This document shows positions 17,592 through 27,413 of a stretch of DNA of 64,000 nucleotides, one piece after another. The translations under genes and the position numbers were made by a program. Within the stretch, counting starts at the first letter, position 1. Every line of letters starts with the position of its first letter. Source of the stretch: Planctomycetota bacterium (GTDB lineage Bacteria; Planctomycetota; Phycisphaerae; SM23-33); contig JAAAOJ010000005.1 of NCBI GenBank assembly GCA_009908915.1, forward strand, positions 27,639 through 91,638, written 5' to 3'. The notes below the pieces were generated by a model. That model saw nothing but the letters and a program-made list of their open reading frames with translations, did not search any database and was not told the DNA's origin.

Positions 17592-17832
17592 CCGTCCGAA
17601 CGCATCCCAAGCACTCCTCTGCCTCTGGGAGAAATGACCCATAGGGTCAGGCAGGTCGGTTTTCATACCATCCAAGACCCTCACCGGCTCGCGGACTCCC
17701 CACCGCTGCCCCCGGGAAGCAGAGTTAAGAAGCGAGGATGCGTTCGGCTCGCCGACCTGATCTCGCCCTTCCATGCCGCCGTCGTCCACGCTACCATGCA
17801 TGCCACGACCCCAAACACGAAACGGAGCCGCC

Positions 17833-18672
17833 GTGGCCAGTCCCGCCGACATCTTCCGCCAAGCCGCCGAGGACAATCGCAATGACCCCCGCCGAGAGGG
17901 CAATGTTGTTCATGCGGGTCGACCGCAACGCACGATCATCTCCGGCGACATCCACGGTAGCCGCAAGAACCTCGCAAAAGTCCTCCAGCACGCGGCCGCC
18001 CAGCCCCGCGCACTGCTCTGCTTGCAAGAGATCATCCATGGCCCCGACGATCCGCGCAGCGGCCACGACCGCTCCGTGGAAGTGATGCTCCGGGCCGCTC
18101 GTGCGAAAATCAACGATCCCGCGAACGTCTTGTTCCTGCTCGGCAATCACGCCGTCGCCCAGATCACCGGCAATGAGATCACCAAGGAAGGGCGCGGTAG
18201 TTGCAAAGCCTTCGACCAGGGCCTGCGATACTGCTTCGGCGAGCAGGCGCCGGATGTCTACGCCGCCGTGCTGGGCTTCTGCCGGTCCATGCCGCTGGCG
18301 ATCCGCTTCGACAACGGTCTGTTCGCCACCCACACCCTGCCGACACCGCAACGGATGGAGATCGCCGACACCGACATTCTCGACCGTCCCTGGCGGGATA
18401 TGGATGAACTGCGGCGCGGCGGGGCCGTCTACGAATGGACCTGGGGCCGCGACCACACCGCCGCGCAGATCGAGGGCCTCGCCGACACGCTCGGCGTCGA
18501 GACCTTCGTGCTCGGTCACAAGCACATCGACAGCGGCTGCGAGGAAATGCCGGCACGGGGCATCTACCTGATGAGCGACGACGAGCACGGCAAGGTTCTT
18601 GAATTCACTGCCGGGGACGATATCACGCCCGACAGCGTCTTGAGTTTCATCCGGGCCGTGGGGTCTCTGTGA
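17833..18672 (+). CDS. calcineurin-like metallophosphoesterase, PPP-phosphatase-like
   Basis: A 279-residue enzyme with PPP-style metal motifs: SGDIHG (Asp39, His41), a divergent GDxVDRG-like element (HGPDDPRSGHDRS at 69-81), LLGNHA (GNHE-like, 103-107), FATHT and LGHKHID. It could dephosphorylate proteins or nucleotides. The GTG at 17833 with CGGAG at 17823-17827 was preferred over the ATG at 17773, which lacks both a ribosome site and conserved sequence. It lies directly downstream of a protein kinase gene, which makes a phosphatase partner plausible but unproven. Confidence 0.8.
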   Translation: MASPADIFRQAAEDNRNDPRREGNVVHAGRPQRTIISGDIHGSRKNLAKVLQHAAAQPRALLCLQEIIHGPDDPRSGHDRSVEVMLRAARAKINDPANVLFLLGNHAVAQITGNEITKEGRGSCKAFDQGLRYCFGEQAPDVYAAVLGFCRSMPLAIRFDNGLFATHTLPTPQRMEIADTDILDRPWRDMDELRRGGAVYEWTWGRDHTAAQIEGLADTLGVETFVLGHKHIDSGCEEMPARGIYLMSDDEHGKVLEFTAGDDITPDSVLSFIRAVGSL

Positions 18673-18756
18673 AATCCTCAATCCCGAACTGAAATCCTGA
18701 TCTCCAACCTGAGATCGCCCTTCCCCCTCGCCTGCAGGCCGCTGGATTGGTATCCT

Positions 18757-19908
18757 GTGGGGGTGAGCGAATACCGCGTCAACCTGGATATCTACAACGG
18801 CCCGCTCGACCTGCTGCTGTACCTCATCAAGCGGGACGAGCTGGACATCCAAGATATCCCCATCGCGAGGATCACCGAGCAGTATCTGCACTACGTGGAG
18901 ATGCTCAAGCAGCTCGACCCGAACCTCGCCGGGGAATTCCTCGTGATGGCCGCCTCGCTGGTCGAGATCAAGTCCCGCATGCTCCTGCCGACCCACGGGG
19001 CCGTCGAGGATGAAGGCGAGGACCTGGCCATCGACCCGCGCGAGGAACTCGTCCGCCAGCTCCTGGAGTACAAGGCCTTCAAGGACGCCGCCCACGACCT
19101 TTCCGACGCCGCCGAGGTCCAGGCCATGCGGTACCCCCGTCGGCCGGCCGATCTGGCCGAGCAGGGAGAGGACTTCGAGCTGGAAGACCTGCAGATATGG
19201 GACCTCTTCGACGCCTTTCGCAAGGTACTCGACGCCATCGGCCAGATCAGCGCGCACCACCAAGTCATCGTCGACGACACGCCCCAGGCACTCTACCGCG
19301 AAGACCTCCTCGATCGCCTGCGACGCGACGGCGCCCTGCCCTTCCGGCGTATCTTCGAGGGCCGCGAAAGCCGTGCCGAGGTCATCGGCCTGTTCCTGGC
19401 GCTGCTTGAGCTCTGCAAACTGCGGCGCATCCGTGTCTGCCAGACCAAGCCCGCCGCCGATATCCAGGTCGACCTCCGCGAGGAAACGGAAGACGACGAA
19501 CTCGACCAAGCGGAAGCCGAAAACGCCCCTGCTACCAAGGCCCAGGCCGAAGAGGAACCGGAGTACGAAGCGCCCCGAGCCTTTGAGCCGCCCGAAGGCG
19601 ACGATGTCCGGGCGACGCGATACGCGCGGACGATCGACACCGAGGAGGACACCGACGACGTCCTCGCCGCCGACCGACAGGCCCAGGAAGAACTCGACGC
19701 CATCCCGGAAATCGACATCGACGACCGCCTCGCCGAATACGAAGAACTCCGCGAACTTCACAAGCTCCGCCGTGAAACCGGCGACGACGATCCCGACGAC
19801 GATGTCGACGAAGACTTCGCTGATGAAGACGAGGAGGATGTTGAAGATAACGATGACGACCTCGACGAGGCCGATGATGAACATCTATCCGACGACGATG
19901 CCCATTGA
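18757..19908 (+). CDS. scpA: segregation and condensation protein ScpA with acidic C-terminal tail
   Basis: Kleisin subunit that bridges SMC heads in the bacterial condensin. The N-terminus (NLDIYNGPLDLLLYLIKRDELDIQDI) and SLVEIKSRMLLP are diagnostic. A winged-helix domain is at about 180-230. The 383-residue product is about 130 residues longer than usual, and the excess is a very acidic, low-complexity tail (from EETEDDELDQAEAE to DDEHLSDDDAH). A GTG at 18757 or 18763 is the start. No scpB or smc gene is adjacent; ridA follows after 56 bp. Confidence 0.93.
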   Translation: MGVSEYRVNLDIYNGPLDLLLYLIKRDELDIQDIPIARITEQYLHYVEMLKQLDPNLAGEFLVMAASLVEIKSRMLLPTHGAVEDEGEDLAIDPREELVRQLLEYKAFKDAAHDLSDAAEVQAMRYPRRPADLAEQGEDFELEDLQIWDLFDAFRKVLDAIGQISAHHQVIVDDTPQALYREDLLDRLRRDGALPFRRIFEGRESRAEVIGLFLALLELCKLRRIRVCQTKPAADIQVDLREETEDDELDQAEAENAPATKAQAEEEPEYEAPRAFEPPEGDDVRATRYARTIDTEEDTDDVLAADRQAQEELDAIPEIDIDDRLAEYEELRELHKLRRETGDDDPDDDVDEDFADEDEEDVEDNDDDLDEADDEHLSDDDAH

Positions 19909-19964
19909 AGTAGTCACATACTACAAGAGGGCACAGGGCTAGTAGTTGCGGAAGGAACAGCACC

Positions 19965-20429
19965 ATGACCCCGGAAGACAGGATCATCGAACTCGGCCTG
20001 ACCCTTCCTCCCGCCCCCAAGCCCCTCGGTTCGTACCTCGCCGCCGTCCGGACCGGCAAGCTGATCTTCACCGCCGGGCAACTGCCTATGCGGGACGGGC
20101 AACTCCTCGCAATGGGCAAGGTCCCCACCGACGTGGACGTCGATGCCGCCCAGGCCCCGGCTCGACAAGCCGCCCTGAACGCCCTCGCCGCCGTCGCCGG
20201 CGAGGTCGGATCGCTCTCGGCCGTTCGACGCATCGTCCGCGTGAACGTCTTCGTCAACTCAGCCGCGGGCTTCACCGACCAGGCCATCGTCGCCAACGGG
20301 GCCAGCGATTTCCTGGCGGACGTCTTCGGCGAGGCGGGTCGCCACACTCGCTGCGCGATCGGCGCAGCCGAGCTGCCCCTCAACGCCCCGGTTGAACTCG
20401 ACATGGTCGTGGACATCGCTTCCGAATAG
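19965..20429 (+). CDS. RidA-family (YjgF/YER057c) protein
   Basis: A 154-residue RidA-fold protein. Members hydrolyse reactive enamine/imine intermediates such as 2-aminoacrylate or act in specialised pathways. Core features seen are GSYLAAVRTGKLIFTAGQLP and RHTRCAIGAAELPLNAPVELD, where the Arg in HTRCAIG corresponds to the carboxylate-binding arginine. It begins with ATG preceded by GGAAGGA. It is 56 bp after scpA and convergent with the propeller gene, 3 bp away. Confidence 0.9.
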   Translation: MTPEDRIIELGLTLPPAPKPLGSYLAAVRTGKLIFTAGQLPMRDGQLLAMGKVPTDVDVDAAQAPARQAALNALAAVAGEVGSLSAVRRIVRVNVFVNSAAGFTDQAIVANGASDFLADVFGEAGRHTRCAIGAAELPLNAPVELDMVVDIASE

Positions 20430-20432
20430 CCC

Positions 20433-23183
20433 CTACCGTCGCCCTACCGCGGTCGGCCCGCCACGCCGCGAGGCCACCTCAATCGCCGTAACCAGCCGCT
20501 CCACGTAGTGCCAATCCCCCGGACACGCCGGCAGGTCCACCCACGCCGCCAACTGCCCCAACGTCGGTTGCTCACCGCCCAGCGTTGCCATCGCCAGCAT
20601 GATTCCCGGCCGCTGGCCCGGCAGGAGTGTATGGTTCGCACCCAACTGGATCCACGCGTTGGCGCCGGTCACGTACCACGCCGGCCCGACCGTTTCGATC
20701 GCATCGAGCAGCCGCCGCACGTTCGCCCGCGTCGTCTCGTCCGACGCCAGGAACCGAAGCACCTCCGGCCGCAGGTGCGACAGCTGGGCAAAACTCCGAC
20801 ACCCCGCCACCCGCGGCCGCGGAACCGTATTGGACATCAGAAGCAGCACGTCGCCGCGGGCCGGCGCCACGCCGCCGAACCACCCGGCCTCCGGCAAGAC
20901 CTTCAACTCGCTCCAGTAAGCACGCATCTCGCCGAGTACTTCGCTCAGCCGTCGCCGGCCTTTGCGGGCGGCAATGTCGTCGCCGAGCGTCTTGGCGATA
21001 CGAATGCACCCGATCAGGCCGGCGGTCGTGCGGTTCATCGCCCAATGGCCTCGGCGATTCCGCAACGGGTTATCCGGCACGTCCAGGCCGATGCGGAAGT
21101 GTCGCAGCGACGCCGAGTTCAGCGTCTCCTTGATGCTCGGCCAGGCGTCCGTCACGGCGTCCCACGCGTCCGCGCGTTCGGCCAGTAACCACACGCCGTA
21201 CACACCGCCGATACCGACGGCCGGCTCGTGCTGGCCGGTCATGCGACGCGGCCTGGCCCAGCTCTCGCGCGGCCGCCCGACGCTAAGGGGCAGGTAGCAG
21301 TCCGGCGGGTCGGCCCCGGCGCCGATCGGCTCTTCCAGCCACGGCGGGTGACGCCGCATCAGCTTAAGCAAGTGTTCCTGGCAGCGTTTCTGCAGGTCGG
21401 CCGGCAAATACGGTTGCGCCCGCGCCAGGGCATCGATCTCCGGCTGCGACTGGGCGAAATCTACATAGACACCGCTCTCGCCGAGCAACACGCGACGCGG
21501 CGCATAGGGCCCATTGTCCAGGTACTCTCGCACGTGCTCGGCCAGCCGCTCGACAAACGGCCCCGCCTCGGCGGTCGGCGTGACCGGCCCCGGCGGCGCG
21601 TCGAGGGCGGTGGCGAGGTCGTCTGCCTCCACCGGTTCGACTTCGATGTGCGTGTCGATGCGTTCATCCCCGGCTTGCGGCAGTTCATTCGCCAGCCCCT
21701 GACCCTCCATCGACAGGCACGTGACATAGCCGCCGCACACCACATAGCCCCGCCCGTCCGAGACGGCCAGCCCCCCGCGTGCCGGGCCGCGCCACTCGGT
21801 GCCCTGCCACGGCGCGTTGGCCTCACCCAGCCAGGTGTCGTGACCGGCCAGGATCACCCGCAGCGGTCCGCCGGCCAGATTCAGCGACGTCACCGCGCCC
21901 TGATGCACGGCCAGCAGCCGGCCACCCGCCACCTGCAGCACGGCGCTTTCGTTGGTCACCCGGAAGCACTCGCCGACTGCCGGCCCGACGCCCTGCGACG
22001 CCGCAAGCGGCGAGAGCATGCCCGTCTGCGGATCCAGCACCCCCAGCCCGCGCAAGGGCGAATCCGACGCGTACGCGTATCGGTCGTCGTACGACCAGCC
22101 GTTGTACCAGCTTCGCCAGAGGACCACGGCCCGGCCGTCGGGCGTGACGGCCGGCGGGCTCATCACCCCGCCGCAGCCCGCGCCCCACAGCAGCGGCACG
22201 CGGCCGGGCGTGCCGTCCTCGGCGCGGAAGGCCCACATCGTCTGGTGTCCGGGCTCAGCTTCGAGTGCTTTGCCGACGACGAACAGCTCGCGGCGTCGCC
22301 ACTTGAGCGGCACCTCGGTCGCCCGCTGGCGGAGTTGGATGACGGCGCGTGCGTCGAGCGGCAGCTCGAGCTTCGATGCGCGGGCGAGGATATCGTTTTC
22401 CGCGGCGATGACCGCGCCCGCCCCGTCGGCCGGTCGCGTGACAAAGAAGACCCACTCGCCGGCAACAACCGGGTAGTAGTCACGGGCGCTCTGCCCGCCC
22501 GCTCGCGGCGAGGCCCACAAGACCGTCCCGTCGCCGTCGTCCAGGCAGCGTGCGACCCTGTCCTCCGCCATCACGAACACGCCCGACGCGTCGGGATGTT
22601 GCTCGGCGTCGAGGGCCGCGGCCGTCTGCCAAATCGGTGCGCCCAGGTCGCGAGCCCAGAGGAGGGATGGCCCGCCCCGGCCGTCGCGGATCGCGTAGAA
22701 GACGCCGCTTCGCGCGCCGATGTAGATCACGGTGTTCATCACCGTCGGCGAGGCGACGAAGCCGCCCGGCCCCACGTCGTACTGCCAAAGCCGCCGTCCC
22801 GTGGCCGGGTCGAGGCAACTCAGCCCGCCGTCGATGCTCGCCACGTACAGCCGCCCCCGGCGGTCCGGCCCCGGCGCCCAGGCCGGCGAATGCATCACCG
22901 GCCCGCCGACGTCGAACCGCCAGAGAACCCGTCCGTCGTCGGCATCCAGCGCGAAGACGCAGCCGTTGAGTGCGCCGACGTAGACGCGTCCGCCGGCAAC
23001 GATCGGCTCGACGCATGTGGCCGTTGGCGAATCGGTCAAGGCCGTCCGCCAGGCCACTCGACTGCGAGAGTCCAGGAGGCTCGGCGCGACGCCTGTGCGC
23101 GCGGCATTGCCGCGTACGGTCGGCCAGTCGGCCGCCGTGGACGCGCAGAGAACCAGCGCCATCATCACAGCGATGCGTCGCAT
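20433..23183 (-). CDS. exported PQQ-like beta-propeller protein (BamB-like N-terminus)
   Basis: A 916-residue secreted protein. A signal peptide (MRRIAVMMALVLCASTAADW) is followed by repeats typical of PQQ-like/BamB propeller blades (VYVGALNGCVFALDADDGRVLWRF, LYVASIDGGLSCLDPATGRRLW). The C-terminal third is alpha-helical and unrecognised, with an all-helical Trp-rich style. It is probably a periplasmic scaffold rather than a quinoprotein enzyme, because I see no dehydrogenase calcium-site signature. It is convergent with ridA. Confidence 0.8.
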   Translation of the reverse strand: MRRIAVMMALVLCASTAADWPTVRGNAARTGVAPSLLDSRSRVAWRTALTDSPTATCVEPIVAGGRVYVGALNGCVFALDADDGRVLWRFDVGGPVMHSPAWAPGPDRRGRLYVASIDGGLSCLDPATGRRLWQYDVGPGGFVASPTVMNTVIYIGARSGVFYAIRDGRGGPSLLWARDLGAPIWQTAAALDAEQHPDASGVFVMAEDRVARCLDDGDGTVLWASPRAGGQSARDYYPVVAGEWVFFVTRPADGAGAVIAAENDILARASKLELPLDARAVIQLRQRATEVPLKWRRRELFVVGKALEAEPGHQTMWAFRAEDGTPGRVPLLWGAGCGGVMSPPAVTPDGRAVVLWRSWYNGWSYDDRYAYASDSPLRGLGVLDPQTGMLSPLAASQGVGPAVGECFRVTNESAVLQVAGGRLLAVHQGAVTSLNLAGGPLRVILAGHDTWLGEANAPWQGTEWRGPARGGLAVSDGRGYVVCGGYVTCLSMEGQGLANELPQAGDERIDTHIEVEPVEADDLATALDAPPGPVTPTAEAGPFVERLAEHVREYLDNGPYAPRRVLLGESGVYVDFAQSQPEIDALARAQPYLPADLQKRCQEHLLKLMRRHPPWLEEPIGAGADPPDCYLPLSVGRPRESWARPRRMTGQHEPAVGIGGVYGVWLLAERADAWDAVTDAWPSIKETLNSASLRHFRIGLDVPDNPLRNRRGHWAMNRTTAGLIGCIRIAKTLGDDIAARKGRRRLSEVLGEMRAYWSELKVLPEAGWFGGVAPARGDVLLLMSNTVPRPRVAGCRSFAQLSHLRPEVLRFLASDETTRANVRRLLDAIETVGPAWYVTGANAWIQLGANHTLLPGQRPGIMLAMATLGGEQPTLGQLAAWVDLPACPGDWHYVERLVTAIEVASRRGGPTAVGRR

Positions 23184-23392
23184 GTCGCATATCTATCGGC
23201 ATGGCCGCCGGCAGCGCGCAGGGAATTGCAGACATGCATGTATGGACGGGCCACTAGTGTCGACGGGGCGGCGAAAAGCAGGGCGCCACCGGTCAGCAAC
23301 AGGACGCCGACGACGCGCGCCTTGATCACGAACCGCCAAAGCGGCCGCCGCCGAGCCAGTACGATCCACGCGCCCCGCCGAACATCGCACAT
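23165..23392 (-). CDS. possible small membrane protein in the S1-to-propeller gap
   Basis: A 75-residue frame with one hydrophobic segment (VIKARVVGVLLLTGGALLFAAPSTLVA). It lies 17 bp downstream of the S1 gene stop and overlaps the start of the propeller gene by 19 bp. No ribosome site is seen before the ATG. I do not recognise a family; it may be a non-coding spacer or S1 3' UTR. Confidence 0.25.
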   Translation of the reverse strand: MCDVRRGAWIVLARRRPLWRFVIKARVVGVLLLTGGALLFAAPSTLVARPYMHVCNSLRAAGGHADRYATCDASL

Positions 23393-23409
23393 GGGAACAC
23401 GGGGCGCGC

Positions 23410-25221
23410 CTATCCGAGTCGCAACTCGCCAAAGGGCGTTTCGATGCTGTCGGCGTCGAGGCCGCCCTTGAGCGGCTTTTTGCGGTTCCGGTCGTCGCTG
23501 CCCTGGCGAGTGTTGTATTCCGCTGCGCTAGTGCCGGCTTCCACGTTGGCGGACGTCTTCAGCGACAGTCCGATGCGGCGTTTGTCCTCGTCGACGTCCA
23601 GGATCCTGGCCTCGACGGTGTCGCCTTCCTTGACGACCTCCTCGACGCTCTTGACGTGACGGTCGGCCAGTTCACTAATGTGGATCAGGCCTTCCACGCC
23701 GGCGACAAGTTCCACGAACGCGCCGAACTCGGCCACTCGCGTGACGACGCCCTTGGCCTTGCTGCCGACCGGCCAGCGGGCCGAGGCGCCGGTCCACGGG
23801 TCGTCGCCCACGCGCTTGATCGAGAGGCTAATCCGGTTGCGCTTCGGCTCGACGCGAATCACGCGAACCTTGACCATTTCGCCCTCGGCGAGGACTTCCT
23901 TCGGGTGGCCGATGCGACGACCGAAGCTGATCTCGCCGATCGGTACGAGGCCCTCGACGCCTTCTTCAAGCTCCACGAACGCCCCGAAGTCCACCAGCCG
24001 CGTGATGCGGCCGGAGACGAGTTCGTCGACCGGGTACTTCTGTTCGATGGTATCCCACGGATCGGCCATCGTCTGCTTCACGCCGAGGCTGATCTTCTTT
24101 TCCTCCCGGTCGACGCTGAGGATCTTGACCTCGACCTCCTGGCCAGGCTGGAGGATATCCTCGGGCTTGTCGACGTGGCCGTGACTGAGGTCGCTGACGT
24201 GAACAAGTCCGTCCTCACCGCCGATATCGACGAACGCGCCGTACGGCATGATGTTGCGGACCACGCCCTTGACAACCTGGCCTTCCTGGATGGTTTCCCA
24301 GAGGTGCTCCCTGGCGGCGGCCTGCTCCTGCTCGATAAGGTCGCGACGCGAGATCACGACGTTCTCGTTGGCGAAGTCGATTTCGCTGACCTTGGCCTGC
24401 AACGTCTGGCCGACGTACGGCTGGAGATCTTCAACGCGGCGGATTTCAACCTGGCTGGCGGGCATGAACGCGCGGATGCCGTTGATCGAGCACTCCAGGC
24501 CGCCCTTGTTCTTGCCGGTCACGCGTGCCTCGACAGCCTGCCCGCGATGCAGCGAATCCCACGTGGCCGCGAGCACCGCGCCCTTGCGGGAGAGAATCAC
24601 GAGGCCTTCGCTCTCATCGACGCCTTCGATGGTGACGTCGACGCTGTCGCCGACCTCCGGCAGCGGTTCGTCGCTGAACTGCTCCGACGGCAGCAGCCCG
24701 TCGTTGCGGCCGCCGATGTCCAGGAAGATGCTGTCGCCGTCGATGCTGATGACCTTGCCCTGGATGACCTTCTCGGTCTGGGCGGGTCGCTTGCGTTTGC
24801 CCTTGCCGCGGGCCTTGGCCTTGGGCTGTTTGCCGGCCTCGACATCGACGAGGTCGTTCATGTCCATGTCTCCCAGAGCGGCCTCGACCTCCTTCTGGAT
24901 GCTTTCGTCCAGCGTGGGGCGAGGTCTCTCCGCCTTGGCCGGGACGGGCGCCTGGGTGGCCTCCACCTTGGCGGCTGCCTCGGCCGGCCGGGGTTCACCG
25001 GCAGATGCATCACCGCCATGAGGCGCCGGGGGTGGTGAGGCGGATGCGGGCGCGGCCGTCGCATCGGCGGGCGCGTCGGGCGCATGCCCGGCGGCAGCCT
25101 TGTGGGTGTCCATGGACGTCTCGCGGGTCGGAACGCCTTCACTCGTCGCAGCCGTGTTCTCGCCGAGCATCGTCTGGTCGTCCTCGGCCCGCCCTGTCGA
25201 GGGGGACTCGTTCTGCATCAT
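23410..25221 (-). CDS. rpsA: 30S ribosomal protein S1 with low-complexity N-terminal extension
   Basis: RNA-binding ribosomal protein with five recognisable S1 repeats between about residue 150 and the C-terminus (for example KGVVRNIMPYGAFVDIGGEDGLVHVSDLS and SGRITRLVDFGAFVELEEG). The first about 150 residues are Ala/Pro/Glu-rich and not conserved, and a basic KQPKAKARGKGKRKR run precedes repeat 1. Total 603 residues from ATG at 25219-25221, chosen because the longer frame to 25347 crosses a likely promoter. It probably helps mRNA loading on the 30S subunit. Confidence 0.85.
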   Translation of the reverse strand: MMQNESPSTGRAEDDQTMLGENTAATSEGVPTRETSMDTHKAAAGHAPDAPADATAAPASASPPPAPHGGDASAGEPRPAEAAAKVEATQAPVPAKAERPRPTLDESIQKEVEAALGDMDMNDLVDVEAGKQPKAKARGKGKRKRPAQTEKVIQGKVISIDGDSIFLDIGGRNDGLLPSEQFSDEPLPEVGDSVDVTIEGVDESEGLVILSRKGAVLAATWDSLHRGQAVEARVTGKNKGGLECSINGIRAFMPASQVEIRRVEDLQPYVGQTLQAKVSEIDFANENVVISRRDLIEQEQAAAREHLWETIQEGQVVKGVVRNIMPYGAFVDIGGEDGLVHVSDLSHGHVDKPEDILQPGQEVEVKILSVDREEKKISLGVKQTMADPWDTIEQKYPVDELVSGRITRLVDFGAFVELEEGVEGLVPIGEISFGRRIGHPKEVLAEGEMVKVRVIRVEPKRNRISLSIKRVGDDPWTGASARWPVGSKAKGVVTRVAEFGAFVELVAGVEGLIHISELADRHVKSVEEVVKEGDTVEARILDVDEDKRRIGLSLKTSANVEAGTSAAEYNTRQGSDDRNRKKPLKGGLDADSIETPFGELRLG

Positions 25222-25257
25222 ACCGAAAATGGCTCCACTTCTGGTGCGAGACTGTTC

Positions 25258-25286
25258 AGTTTCATGGTAAATGCCCGGTCTGTCAA
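25258..25286 (-). promoter_or_regulatory. possible promoter of the S1 gene
   Basis: Minus-strand TTGACA (complement of 25281-25286), a 17-bp spacer, then GAAACT (complement of 25258-25263). It places a start site about 30 nt before the chosen ATG. The -35 is a perfect consensus but the -10 is weak. Confidence 0.35.
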
Positions 25287-25461
25287 GTCCTGCGTCGTTA
25301 AGAGTTTTTAATCGTTTCCCACGATGCGGCCGGGCACGTTGTCGCAATTGCCTTTTGCCTCGGCGCCCCGCATGCTATATTGCCCGAACTGTCTCATCGC
25401 AACAGGCGGCTGACGGAGCGGCCGACTACGCTGCCCCCCCTGCCCGCCCGGAGATACCGAT

Positions 25462-27309
25462 ATGGAACTCCCATGCCGCAAGGCTGACGACATTCTGCTG
25501 AAACCCGGCGCGTTGCGGCACCTGCGCGAGCGGCTGCGTGTCTCGGGCAAGGGTGCCGAGATCGCCACGGTCATCGCCTGCGCGTTCGACCATCGCACGC
25601 GCATGCTGCCGTTCATCGGGCCGGACCTGCGCATGGCGCCGGCCGGGCCCAGAGCGATCGGCTCGAGCCTCATCGAGAGCGGCTTCGAGAAGACCCGCAT
25701 CGTCCTGCAGCAGTGGAACCGAAACTTCCGCCCGTCAGCGATGAAACTTGACGGCCGCGTGCCGGATATCTTCATGGTATCTTCCATGAGTCTTCACACA
25801 GCCTGCGCGCGGGAGATGGTCCGCGATGCCATGCGCATCGACGAAGCCCACCGGCCACTGATCATCGCCGGCGGCAGCATCTGCGTCTACGAACCGTGGG
25901 AACTTTGGAGCACCGACCCGGAAGCTCCCGTCGGCCCGGACGTGGCCGTGACGGGCGAGGAGTTCGTGCTTCTGGAACTGCTCGACCGCCTGCTGGAGAT
26001 GCGACGCGGCGACGAACCCCTGCGTGGCGTGCTACTGCGAGCGCGACGTGAAGGCCTGCTGGATAACATTCCCGGCCTGGTCTACCCGCTGGGCGACGGG
26101 CCGGTGCCGGAGGCCCTGGTGGACACGGGTATTCAGCGGCTTCTCGGTGACCTGGACGAACAGGCCCACCCGGTGCATGGGTACGGCATTCTCGAAACGC
26201 CGGGCCGAGATGCCGGCCTGGCCAGCCGTCCGCTGGAGAGGACACTCGTGAAAAAGAAGTCGCCACTCGGGGCGATGGTCATGACCCTCGGCTGCAAGTT
26301 CCGCTGCCCCTACTGCCCGATACCGGCGTACAACCAACGACAGTACCGTCAGAAGAGTGGCGATCGCATCGCCGACGAGATCAGCCGACTCTATACGACG
26401 TACGGTCTGCGGATCCACTTTGGCGCCGACGACAATTTTTTCAACGACGCCGAGCGGACCATGGACATCTGCCGGACGCTGCGCGATACGATGATCGACG
26501 GCAAGCCGCTGCGGCGGCGGGCGCGCATCGCCACCGAAGTCACCGTCCACGACACGCTGAAACTCGCCGACCGCCTGGAGGAGATCCGCAAGGCAGGCGT
26601 GAGGGCGCTGTGGCTGGGCGTGGAAGACATGTCCGGCGGGCTGGTCAAGAAGGGCCAGACAGCCGACAGTACGACCCAGGCGTTTCAGTTGCTGCGAAAC
26701 AACGGCATCATGCCGAACCCCATGCTCATGCATCACGACGGCCAGAAGCTATATACAACGGCGGACCACTCCGGCCTGCTGAACCAGGTGAACCTGCTGC
26801 GCAATGCCGGGGCGGTCACGCTCCAGGTGCTGATGATCACGCCTTCGCGCGGCAGCAAACTCTACGAGGAGACGTTCGAAAGCGGCATGGTCATCCGATC
26901 CGCGGGCGGGCGCGACGTCACGGCCAACATGTTCGACGGCAATTACGTGATCGCCTCGAAGGACCAGCGCCCGTGGCGAAAGCAGATCAACCTGCTACTG
27001 GCGTACCTGTTTTTCTACAACGTGGTGCGTGCGGCGCGGCACCTGATCAAGCTGCGACGCAACAAGCACCTTGCGTGGGACGCCGGCGCCCAGTTCTGGG
27101 GCATGTGGGGCTTGGCGGCCAATATCCGCCGGACCCTGCCCTGGGCGGTACGGCTGTTGCTGGGACGTATTCGACGTCACTGCAAAGCGCCCGAGACGCG
27201 CCTCCCGATGCAGAACCCGCGCGGCGATATCGCCAGTCACGATCAGTCCGCCCACCATCGCCTGATCCAGAAGCAGACGGCGACGGCACCGGCGAAGCGG
27301 TCGGCATAG
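25462..27309 (+). CDS. B12-binding-like radical SAM protein
   Basis: A 615-residue enzyme. The first about 210 residues have a Rossmann-like layout as in cobalamin-binding radical SAM proteins, but the DxHxxG cobalamin motif is not visible. The radical SAM core starts at VMTLGCKFRCPYCPIPAYNQ, with CxxxCxxC binding the 4Fe-4S cluster and AdoMet. The C-terminal part holds hydrophobic stretches (LLLAYLFFYNVV) and a basic tail. Similar proteins methylate or rearrange lipids or natural products; the substrate is unknown. A TATATT at 25376-25381 may be its -10 box. Confidence 0.8.
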   Translation: MELPCRKADDILLKPGALRHLRERLRVSGKGAEIATVIACAFDHRTRMLPFIGPDLRMAPAGPRAIGSSLIESGFEKTRIVLQQWNRNFRPSAMKLDGRVPDIFMVSSMSLHTACAREMVRDAMRIDEAHRPLIIAGGSICVYEPWELWSTDPEAPVGPDVAVTGEEFVLLELLDRLLEMRRGDEPLRGVLLRARREGLLDNIPGLVYPLGDGPVPEALVDTGIQRLLGDLDEQAHPVHGYGILETPGRDAGLASRPLERTLVKKKSPLGAMVMTLGCKFRCPYCPIPAYNQRQYRQKSGDRIADEISRLYTTYGLRIHFGADDNFFNDAERTMDICRTLRDTMIDGKPLRRRARIATEVTVHDTLKLADRLEEIRKAGVRALWLGVEDMSGGLVKKGQTADSTTQAFQLLRNNGIMPNPMLMHHDGQKLYTTADHSGLLNQVNLLRNAGAVTLQVLMITPSRGSKLYEETFESGMVIRSAGGRDVTANMFDGNYVIASKDQRPWRKQINLLLAYLFFYNVVRAARHLIKLRRNKHLAWDAGAQFWGMWGLAANIRRTLPWAVRLLLGRIRRHCKAPETRLPMQNPRGDIASHDQSAHHRLIQKQTATAPAKRSA

Positions 27310-27413
27310 ACGGCCCTGGCGCTGAGCCGGTTCCGGCGTCGATATCGCTCGCTTCCGACCTGCCTGGCGTGTAGAATGGATTAACGACAGTGCAGGGGGA
27401 ATCTGGAGTTCTC

